DNA from: SB21 sp964415295
GTDB taxonomy: Bacteria; CLD3; SB21
Length of the DNA stretch: 64,000 nucleotides
Reading direction: 5' to 3'
Assembly (NCBI GenBank): GCA_964415295.1
Contig: CAYPYN010000001.1
Span: 540,604 to 604,603 of the forward strand
The notes beneath the pieces were generated by a model, which worked only from the letters and a program-made list of their open reading frames with translations, was not told where the DNA came from and searched no databases. The stretch's first letter is position 1, and each line of letters begins with the position of its first letter. Shown here piece after piece: positions 16,654 to 23,446 of this stretch. The position numbers were made by a program, and so were the translations under genes.

Positions 16654-17034
16654 ATGGCAGAAGAACAAAAAACATTACCCCGATGGATACTCATCGTATC
16701 AGGGCTTTTTGCGGCGATGGAAATTTTGGTAAGCGTATCTTTATGCGTTTCACCGGAATCCGTTTTGGAGACGGTGGATCTTACCGCCAAAGGCGTTGAC
16801 TACCTGATCTATATGTGGGCAGCGCGTCAATTTGCCCTTGGTTTTATTTTTGCTTATGCAACATTAAAGAGATCCATTCCCATGCTGACCATGGCATACC
16901 TCTTCTTTTTGGTCATGTTTGTCGGCGACTTTTTTATTGGGATCATCCAAAAAGAGAACTCTCTGATCATCAGCGCGTTAGTCATGTGCGCTATTTCTTC
17001 CGCCCTGTTATTTGTACTCAATAAGAAGAAATAA
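16654..17034 (+). CDS. Small integral membrane protein of unknown function
   Basis: ATG 16654 gives 126 residues. Four hydrophobic segments are visible: WILIVSGLFAAMEILVSVSL, FALGFIFAYATLKRS, MLTMAYLFFLVMFVGDFFIG and LIISALVMCAISSALLFVL. The segment order resembles small DoxX/DUF4267-like membrane proteins but is not enough to assign a family. A TTG at 16636 in the same frame is a weaker start. The upstream gap carries TAAATACTCA, which recurs at 17101 beside promoter site 2. Confidence 0.6.
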   Translation: MAEEQKTLPRWILIVSGLFAAMEILVSVSLCVSPESVLETVDLTAKGVDYLIYMWAARQFALGFIFAYATLKRSIPMLTMAYLFFLVMFVGDFFIGIIQKENSLIISALVMCAISSALLFVLNKKK

Positions 17035-17110
17035 TATTGGATCACCCCCATGTTGAAAAAGGCAATCTTTCAGGAGCGATAGCCCGCATCCGTGCCATCC
17101 TAAATACTCA

Positions 17111-17139
17111 TTGATAAATCCTGCCCGCGTTCCTACATT
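17111..17139 (+). promoter_or_regulatory. Recurrent promoter motif, site 2
   Basis: TTGATA (17111-17116), spacer AATCCTGCCCGCGTTCC of 17 bases and TACATT (17134-17139), then TAAAGCGCC. It differs from site 1 mainly at one -35 base and three spacer bases. It lies 31 bases before the methyltransferase start at 17170. Confidence 0.6.
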
Positions 17140-17169
17140 TAAAGCGCCAACCAATTCCACCGGGGAAAG

Positions 17170-17940
17170 ATGAAAACAACGGAAGAATGCGTGGTCATGG
17201 CCATGGATGGAAGCGATAAGGAACTCTTTCCATTCCTGCCGTACATCCTGCAGGACATTTGGGAGATCGGTGCCGACCCGGATGCCATGATCCGGCTGAT
17301 AAAAAAGCATCGCCGCAATACCGCCTCGTTAAAAATTCTCGATCTGGGCTGCGGAAAAGGAGCGGTCTCCGTCCGAGTATCGCAGGCATTCGGCTGCAAG
17401 TGCCATGGCATTGACGCCATCCCTGAGTTCATAGCCGCGGCCCGGCAAAAGGCTCTCGAACATAAAGTCGGTCACCTTTGCACCTTCGAAACGGGAGATA
17501 TCCGGGAAAAAGTCAAAGACCTGCGGGATCATGACGTCGTCATACTCGGAGCCATCGGGCCCGTATTCGGCGATTATTTTTCAACGCTTTCAACCCTGAC
17601 GCACTGCATCCATGACCACGGCCTCTTCATCATTGACGACGGCTATATAGAGGACGACAGCGATTTCAGTCATCCCCTGATGCACAAGCGATCCGAACTG
17701 CTGCGGCAAATTGAAAAAGCCGGCATGCGTCTTCTGGAAGATGATATCATGGATAAAGAGACCATCAAAGATTCCGACGATCAGATCTTTGCCGATCTGA
17801 AAAAAAGGTGTCATGAATTGATCGCCCAATTCCCGGACAAACAGGCCTTATTCCTCGATTACATAAAGAACCAGGAGATCGAGAACGACGTTCTCGAAAA
17901 TAAAGTGATCACGACAACCCTGGTGATCGGGAAAAAATAA
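17170..17940 (+). CDS. Class I SAM-dependent methyltransferase
   Basis: The protein has 256 residues. Motif I is LKILDLGCGKGAVSVRVSQA, followed by the acidic end of strand 2 (CHGIDAIPEFIAAAR), motif II-like FETGDIREKV and HDVVILGAIGPVFGDY. The C-terminal 80 residues (SELLRQIEKAGMRLLEDDIMDKE to ENDVLENKVITTTLVIGKK) form a helical cap. No residues identify the substrate. A second methyltransferase starts 34 bases downstream, so the two probably form an operon from promoter site 2. Confidence 0.82.
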   Translation: MKTTEECVVMAMDGSDKELFPFLPYILQDIWEIGADPDAMIRLIKKHRRNTASLKILDLGCGKGAVSVRVSQAFGCKCHGIDAIPEFIAAARQKALEHKVGHLCTFETGDIREKVKDLRDHDVVILGAIGPVFGDYFSTLSTLTHCIHDHGLFIIDDGYIEDDSDFSHPLMHKRSELLRQIEKAGMRLLEDDIMDKETIKDSDDQIFADLKKRCHELIAQFPDKQALFLDYIKNQEIENDVLENKVITTTLVIGKK

Positions 17941-17974
17941 CATGCCCGAACGCGCGTCTCGGGAAGGAGGAAAT

Positions 17975-18535
17975 ATGAAAAATGAAAGCGGTAAGGTTTG
18001 CCCGGTCGAACTCGCGTCATCACTCGACAACAAGGTCAGGCGCTGGCTTCAGGACCCGCACAAGATCCTTGCCCCGTTCGTCACCGAAGGAATGACGGTT
18101 CTCGACGTCGGCTGCGGGCCCGGATTCTTTTCCATCGAAGCGGCCAAACTGGCGGGTGAGACCGGACGGGTGATCTCCGCCGATCTTCAGCCCGGCATGC
18201 TGGAGATCATCGGCCGCAAGATCAGAGGTACCGCATTGGAACACCGGATCACGACGGTTCAATGCCGGCCGGACCATATCAATGTCTCCGATAACGTCGA
18301 CTTCATCATCGCGTTTTACATGGTGCACGAGGTTCCGGACAAGGCGGTTCTTTTTCGGCAGCTGAGGACTATTCTGAAAAAAGACGGGAGACTTCTGCTC
18401 GTCGAACCGAAAATGTTCCATGTGTCCAGGAGCGAGTTCGACGCAACGCTGAACCTGGCCGCGAAGGCCGGATTCACGATCACGCAAGGCCCCCGACTGC
18501 TCCTGAGCTGGTCGGCGATCCTGGTGGCTGCATAG
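17975..18535 (+). CDS. Class I SAM-dependent methyltransferase
   Basis: A strong AAGGAGG at 17964-17970 fixes ATG 17975 as the start (186 residues). An ATG at 17942 lies upstream of it. The fold is clear: MTVLDVGCGPGFFSIEAAKL (motif I), VISADLQPGMLEII (strand 2 acid), VDFIIAFYMVHEVPD (motif II region) and LRTILKKDGRLLLVEPKMF (post-motif). It resembles UbiE/ArsM-like small methyltransferases, with the substrate unknown. It follows the methyltransferase at 17170-17940. Confidence 0.83.
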   Translation: MKNESGKVCPVELASSLDNKVRRWLQDPHKILAPFVTEGMTVLDVGCGPGFFSIEAAKLAGETGRVISADLQPGMLEIIGRKIRGTALEHRITTVQCRPDHINVSDNVDFIIAFYMVHEVPDKAVLFRQLRTILKKDGRLLLVEPKMFHVSRSEFDATLNLAAKAGFTITQGPRLLLSWSAILVAA

Positions 18536-18607
18536 AATTCGCGATCACGCGCGATCATCATGATTCAGAGGCGATTTACCTTTAAGTAAGCCGCTAACCC
18601 TCTAGTT

Positions 18608-18675
18608 GTCATCCTGTAAGGATCTTTTTTATTTAAAGTACAGTCCTCATTCAAAAAAGATTCTTACAGAATGAC
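18608..18675. repeat. Imperfect hairpin / small inverted-repeat element
   Basis: GTCATCCTGTAAGGATC with TTTTTT (18608-18630) pairs with AAAAAAGATTC and TTACAGAATGAC (18653-18675), matching at 21 of 23 positions around a 22-base loop. The TCATCCTGTAAGGATC type of sequence is familiar as a dispersed intergenic repeat in Bacteroidota and relatives. The T-run could also let it act as a terminator for the methyltransferase pair. It lies in a 385-base gap, left of the AT-rich island. Confidence 0.6.
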
Positions 18676-18693
18676 ATCTCCTATAAATAACAT

Positions 18694-18722
18694 TTGACAA
18701 ATCCTGCTTGTGTGCCTACATT
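18694..18722 (+). promoter_or_regulatory. Recurrent promoter motif, site 3
   Basis: TTGACA (18694-18699), spacer AATCCTGCTTGTGTGCC of 17 bases and TACATT (18717-18722), then TAAAGCGCC. It is the last native-looking feature before base composition turns AT-rich and could drive the island genes that start at 18921. Confidence 0.6.
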
Positions 18723-18766
18723 TAAAGCGCCCATCGTAGTTCTTTTCTATCGTAGGAATTTCAATC

Positions 18767-18937
18767 ATGAGTGATTTAAGCGATACCCGATTTATGCAAT
18801 TGCAGAAAACCTGTGTCAGCTCGCGAATATCTGTAATTGTACGCCATGTCAAAACACAATCAAATCCATTTATTACCTTTTCGTCTAAGCCGCCGTTAAT
18901 ATCTAACTTGGAGCCGAAAAATGAATCCCCAAATTGA
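18767..18937 (+). other. Short open frame between promoter site 3 and the island; possible gene remnant
   Basis: ATG 18767 opens a 56-codon frame (MSDLSDTRFMQLQKTCVS...) ending at TGA 18935-18937, out of frame with and 17 bases into the PIN gene. It lies 45 bases after promoter site 3, where a gene start is expected. It has no clear ribosome binding site and no recognisable family. It may be the start of a gene interrupted by the island, a leader peptide, or chance. Confidence 0.25.
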
Positions 18938-20882
18938 TTTAATTAGATTGCATTGTTTTCTCAGTGATAGTTTTGAAAATGATTTCAATGAAATTGTCCT
19001 GTCGATTATTTGTGAACGACTCTACTTTTCTGAAAATAGGGAGATTACAATCGAAGAATGTTATAGATACTGTGTCGAAGATTTATCTCTCTTAGTTGAA
19101 AGAGATGTTTTTACAAAGGCAATTGAAAAATCGACATACTTCAAAATATCACCCTTAAAAGAAGACCTGTTGATTAAGCTTACTTCATCCAAATTCTCAG
19201 AATTGCGAAGTCGCATAAGTGATGCATCTATTGATAAGTACATCGCTGAGTTCTTGAAACGAACTGGAGGAGGGCAAGACGAAAAAAATGCAATTCTTGG
19301 GATATTATACCAGGCTATATATGATAATATTCATTCAATTTCCGCTTCAACACTTAAGACATTATTACAGCCAATCGAAAACTCAAACTTTTCCAAACAT
19401 GAAATTGACACATATAATCAATTCATTGAGTATGATGATCACAAGAAAAATGAAGCTGTTTACAGGCTCTTTGTTCGCTCGATTGAGTTTGCCATCTTGA
19501 CGTCTGGCAAAGGAGTCAAAAGATTTTCCAAAGATATATTTGTTGGGAAATCCTATCTCGTCGATACAAACGTGTTCTTCAGGTTATTGGGTGTTGGAGG
19601 CGATGGAAGGCAAAAAGCACTCTTGAATTTAATCAAATTATGCGTATATCAGGGGATTCGCTTTTACTATACAGCAGAGACTTATATAGAATGGAGGCAG
19701 AAACTACAAAGTACCGTGCAACAATTGAATAAACCAAATAACAAAAGAAATCTTCTCATTATCCAAGAGTTAGCAGGGGAAAAAGAATTTACGTTTAACG
19801 ACAGCTTCATCCTCCACTATGCCAACCTTAGGTTAAAGAAAATCATTTCGAGTCCCCAACAATATGAAGTAAAATTGCGTTCCGAATTTGATAGGATTTG
19901 CAAGCAGTTTGATATCGAACAGATTGATCCAAAAATTGCGCCAGACAAAGGGCGTGTAAATTTTTTAGCTAATTCTTTTTTTGACAGAAAAAGAAGCCTC
20001 AACGAATCAAGCCACTACACAAATGCAGCCGCTATTGTTGACGCGACAAACATTCTTTACGTTAGATCTCTCAGAGGCCACAATAATTATAATTATACCG
20101 ACGTAAAATCATTTTATTTGACCACTGACCGTACGTTGAATAGAATTGTCTCAGCTGAAAACCCGGGAGTTGTCGCGGAGACAATTCTTCCTTCGCAACT
20201 TTTCATATTACATAACCCTCTCTCATCTGAAGATGATGGTGTTGATTATGATACATTTGTTTCCTTCTTAAGAAAAAGGACGACGGAATATAACTATAAC
20301 GCCGACGAAGTGATTGAAATGATTCAATCAGTTAGCCATTTTACGAAAGACGAAGAGCAAATCATTGGTGTCATTAGGGCTTATTCCGATAAAAGGTACG
20401 AATTAACGCATCGATCTGACGAGACACATGAAACAATTGAAACTTTTGACGATTTTGCAAAATCTCACCTTGAGGAAGAGCTCGAAGCAATGAAACATAA
20501 AGCTGAAAAGCAAAATATGTTTCATAAGAAAGCAAATGAAGATATTCTCATTGCATTAAGAAAATCTCAACAAACGACGAAAATTATTGATGCGTTAATT
20601 GTTGTCGGACTTATTCCAGTAAGTTTGATTATTGCCAGACTCTTTGTAACTAATATTTTTATCTTGCTCGCCGTTGTCGTCCTTTTTGAGTTATTAAAAA
20701 CTCTCGTATCAAACAAGTTTCGATTCTTGGCAAAACTATGGAAGTTTTTATTCATGGTACGAATAAAATCATCTCCATATTTTGTGCTTTCTGACGGCGA
20801 TCCTGAATACTTAAAAGAGGCAACACGTATATTTGATGAGACAAAAGGAGATGTGTGGAAACGTACAGAACGGACAAATTAA
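18921..20882 (+). CDS. Membrane-anchored PIN-domain protein, putative RNase effector
   Basis: The protein has 653 residues. Residues 1-205 are helical with no family I recognise. A PIN-like nuclease domain follows (about 208-410), with candidate acidic site residues D215 (YLVDTNVFFRLLG), E253 (TAETYIEW), D374 (AIVDATNI) and D403 (YLTTDRTLNRI). This is the four-acid layout of active PIN RNases, with a large helical insertion between E253 and D374. A charged, probably coiled-coil stretch (about 510-550, EELEAMKHKAEKQN) leads to two membrane segments (about 556-600, IIDALIVVGLIPVSLIIARL and VTNIFILLAVVVLFELL) and a short C-terminal tail. GGAG lies seven bases before the ATG. The gene is far richer in A and T than its flanks and is followed 59 bases on by a methyltransferase. 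PIN domains usually cut RNA. RNA cleavage triggered by infection is inference from context. Confidence 0.72.
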   Translation: MNPQIDLIRLHCFLSDSFENDFNEIVLSIICERLYFSENREITIEECYRYCVEDLSLLVERDVFTKAIEKSTYFKISPLKEDLLIKLTSSKFSELRSRISDASIDKYIAEFLKRTGGGQDEKNAILGILYQAIYDNIHSISASTLKTLLQPIENSNFSKHEIDTYNQFIEYDDHKKNEAVYRLFVRSIEFAILTSGKGVKRFSKDIFVGKSYLVDTNVFFRLLGVGGDGRQKALLNLIKLCVYQGIRFYYTAETYIEWRQKLQSTVQQLNKPNNKRNLLIIQELAGEKEFTFNDSFILHYANLRLKKIISSPQQYEVKLRSEFDRICKQFDIEQIDPKIAPDKGRVNFLANSFFDRKRSLNESSHYTNAAAIVDATNILYVRSLRGHNNYNYTDVKSFYLTTDRTLNRIVSAENPGVVAETILPSQLFILHNPLSSEDDGVDYDTFVSFLRKRTTEYNYNADEVIEMIQSVSHFTKDEEQIIGVIRAYSDKRYELTHRSDETHETIETFDDFAKSHLEEELEAMKHKAEKQNMFHKKANEDILIALRKSQQTTKIIDALIVVGLIPVSLIIARLFVTNIFILLAVVVLFELLKTLVSNKFRFLAKLWKFLFMVRIKSSPYFVLSDGDPEYLKEATRIFDETKGDVWKRTERTN

Positions 20883-20941
20883 CTGAATTTCTTTGAAACA
20901 AGATTTTCACCCACTCGCATACCATTTCGAAAGGATATTTT

Positions 20942-22027
20942 ATGGTATCAAAATCTTTAAATAGATATTTGAATAAAGCCAGCCAAGCAAAAAACGATGA
21001 GTTCTATACCCAAATTTCCGATGTTGAAAAAGAACTTAAGTACTACAAGGATCAGTTTGCAGATAAAGTTATCTACTGCAATTGTGACGACCCTTATGAA
21101 AGTAATTTCTTTAAGTATTTTGCTTCCAATTTTAACGCGCTTAAGTTAAGAAAATTGATTTCAACCAGTTATGTTAAATCGCCAATAGCGGGGGGGCTAT
21201 TGCCATTGTTTGAAGTAGAAGGTTTAAAACCGGAAGGCAAAGAACCCTTTAAAATCGAAATCAAAGAAGTGCCTGATGTAGATAAGGATGGTGCGATAGA
21301 CCTAAACGACGTTGAGTATCTACTTAAACACGACAAAAATATCGCGACTCCATTATCGGGTAATGGTGATTTTCGAAGTGACGAGTGCATCGATTTACTT
21401 AGGCAAGCCGATATTGTTGTCACTAATCCACCCTTTTCTCTTTTTCGTGAGTATGTTGCTCAGTTGGTAACATATGAAAAAAAATTCTTAATCATCGGCA
21501 ATCTTAACTCAGTCTCTTACAAAGACTTATTTCAATTGATTAAAAATAATAGATTGTGGCTTGGCTATAACAATGGTCCAAAAACCTATTTAGTTCCAGA
21601 TAATTATGATCAGAAAAATACTTTTGTTGGCCCAGATGGTAACAAGTATGCCAAAATGGGAAACACAGGCTGGTATACCAATCTCGATATTGCTAAGCGT
21701 CACGAATTCTTAACACTTTATAAGAAATATGATCCGCGTATATATCCAAAGTACTTCAATTACGACGCAATAGAGGTGTCAAAAGTGACTGATATTCCCC
21801 TAGATTATTATGGCGAAATGGGTGTTCCAGTAACATTCCTTGATAAGTATAACCCAGACCAATTTGAGATTATAGGTTCAAGCCTTGAACTAGGAAAGCC
21901 CATGAAAGAAATTGCAAAGAAAGGATCATATGCTCAAGGTGGGCCGCGTTTTTACTTACCACATGGAAAAAATAGCTTTCGAAGATTATACGATCGACTT
22001 GTAATTAAAAGGAGAGTTCTAGAATGA
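20942..22027 (+). CDS. Adenine-specific DNA methyltransferase, EcoRI-methylase family
   Basis: The protein has 361 residues. The N-terminus SQAKNDEFYTQISDVEKEL and VIYCNCDDPYESNFFKYFA are diagnostic for the M.EcoRI family, whose SAM-binding region is atypical. The catalytic motif IV is NPPF at 162-165 (DIVVTNPPFSLFREYV). The C-terminal block FEIIGSS and PRFYLPHGKNSFRRLYDRLVI is also shared with this family. It transfers a methyl group to N6 of adenine in a specific sequence, which cannot be predicted from sequence alone. M.EcoRI itself is about 35 residues shorter. The gene is AT-rich like its neighbours. Its stop overlaps the start of the nuclease gene in ATGA (22024-22027), so the two are translationally coupled, as expected for modification and restriction partners. 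Confidence 0.9.
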   Translation: MVSKSLNRYLNKASQAKNDEFYTQISDVEKELKYYKDQFADKVIYCNCDDPYESNFFKYFASNFNALKLRKLISTSYVKSPIAGGLLPLFEVEGLKPEGKEPFKIEIKEVPDVDKDGAIDLNDVEYLLKHDKNIATPLSGNGDFRSDECIDLLRQADIVVTNPPFSLFREYVAQLVTYEKKFLIIGNLNSVSYKDLFQLIKNNRLWLGYNNGPKTYLVPDNYDQKNTFVGPDGNKYAKMGNTGWYTNLDIAKRHEFLTLYKKYDPRIYPKYFNYDAIEVSKVTDIPLDYYGEMGVPVTFLDKYNPDQFEIIGSSLELGKPMKEIAKKGSYAQGGPRFYLPHGKNSFRRLYDRLVIKRRVLE

Positions 22028-23127
22028 AGATTGAATTACACAAAATTCCAATTCGTGATGTTATATCTGGTTATAAAGACAACGCTGAAGAGGGTGTAGT
22101 TGCATATAACGGTAAATTGAATATTCGTCCAAAATATCAGCGTGAGTTTGTTTACAAGGAAAAGCAACGCAACGCTGTGATAGAGACAATAAAAAACAAT
22201 TTCCCGCTGAATGTGATGTATTGGATGATTAGAGAGGACGGTGGCTACGAAGTATTGGATGGCCAGCAACGTACGATCAGTATTGGGCAATATGTTAGTG
22301 GTGATTTTTCATTGAACAACCGCTTTTTCCATAATCTAACTAAGGAGGAGCAGGAGAAAATTTTGAATTATGAATTAATGATTTACTTTTGTGAAGGGAC
22401 AGACAAGGAACGACTGGATTGGTTCAGAATAATCAACATTGCCGGTGAAAAATTGACCGAACAAGAAATTCGTAACGCAGTTTATACGGGACCATGGTTG
22501 TCCGACGCTAAATTGAAATTTAGTAAATCAAACTGTGCAGCGTATCTATTGGCAAATGACGGCGGGCAATTGGTCAGTGGATCGCCAATTCGACAAGAGT
22601 ATTTAGAAACCGCATTATCGTGGATAAATGAAGGCCAGATAGAAGACTATATGGCTAAACATCAGCATGACGTTAACGCCGATAACTTATGGAACTATTT
22701 TCAACATGTAATTGCGTGGGTGCGAAAGGCTTTTACTAACTATCGACGAGAAATGAGTAATGTGCCTTGGGGGGGGTTATATAATCGGTTCAAAGATGTA
22801 AAATTAAATTCAAAGAAACTGGAAGAAGAAATTAAAGAGTTAATGCAAGATGAAGACGTAAAAAAGACCGGCATTTACGAATACGTTTTAACCAAAGATG
22901 AGAAGTATTTAAACATACGCGCTTTCACGGACAAGATGAAACGGGAAGCATATGAAAGACAAGAAGGCATTTGTCCACACTGCAAGGGTGAGAACAAGAA
23001 AAAGAAATGGGATATTGAAGATATGGAAGCCGACCACATAAAACCATGGCATTTGGGTGGTAAAACAATATCTGAAAACTGCCAACTGCTATGTAAAGAT
23101 GACAACCGAAGGAAGTCAGGAAAGTAA
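22024..23127 (+). CDS. DUF262 - HNH endonuclease (GmrSD-like)
   Basis: The protein has 367 residues. The N-terminal DUF262 (ParB/sulfiredoxin-like NTP-binding) domain shows IRPKYQREFVYKEKQRNAVI and YEVLDGQQRTISI, with the DGQQR motif near residue 80. A helical middle follows. The C-terminal HNH domain has a zinc-binding-type CPHC at 317-320, the catalytic pair in MEADHIKPWH (D337, H338), and NCQLLCKDDNRRK. DUF262 proteins fused to or paired with HNH or DUF1524 domains form GmrSD-type restriction enzymes that cut phage DNA and use NTP binding for control. Here the gene overlaps the EcoRI-type methyltransferase by 4 bp, so it is probably the restriction half of that pair. No EcoRI-type endonuclease is present. 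Confidence 0.88.
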   Translation: MKIELHKIPIRDVISGYKDNAEEGVVAYNGKLNIRPKYQREFVYKEKQRNAVIETIKNNFPLNVMYWMIREDGGYEVLDGQQRTISIGQYVSGDFSLNNRFFHNLTKEEQEKILNYELMIYFCEGTDKERLDWFRIINIAGEKLTEQEIRNAVYTGPWLSDAKLKFSKSNCAAYLLANDGGQLVSGSPIRQEYLETALSWINEGQIEDYMAKHQHDVNADNLWNYFQHVIAWVRKAFTNYRREMSNVPWGGLYNRFKDVKLNSKKLEEEIKELMQDEDVKKTGIYEYVLTKDEKYLNIRAFTDKMKREAYERQEGICPHCKGENKKKKWDIEDMEADHIKPWHLGGKTISENCQLLCKDDNRRKSGK

Positions 23128-23161
23128 AGAGCTGCAAGTACGTTCACTCCCGGTCTAAAGG

Positions 23162-23347
23162 ATGAAACCAATGGCGTTAATCTATGATCTTATGCTTGGC
23201 ATCAAAAATAAATCAACGTATGAGCAATGGACGGCTTTGTTTAACCCGACATCGACCTATGAAGGAAGCTGGGACAAGGGAAATAAGATCCTCTTTATCG
23301 GAGCCGATGAGCATGGAGAAAAGGGCCGAATAGTTTCCAGGATTTGA
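23162..23347 (+). pseudogene. Truncated SRPBCC/AHSA1-like gene fragment
   Basis: The 61-codon frame encodes YDLMLGIKNKSTYEQWTALF, then TSTYEGSWDKGNKILFIG, and stops after GRIVSRI. The block matches the first half of SRPBCC (START-like) proteins and is clearly related to the intact gene at 28170-28619 (REWTRAFFDGSYYEGSWKKG). The expected first beta strand is missing or altered, and about 85 C-terminal residues are absent, so it is broken at both ends. It lies 34 bases after the AT-rich island and probably marks its right junction. The base composition returns to that of the chromosome here. Confidence 0.65.
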
Positions 23348-23446
23348 CTAGGTTATACTCACCCCACTCCGCCCTGAAACATTACGTCGATCGTTCAGTA
23401 TACATGCCATAACGAAATAAGAATTCCGAATAAAAAAGGGAATCGC

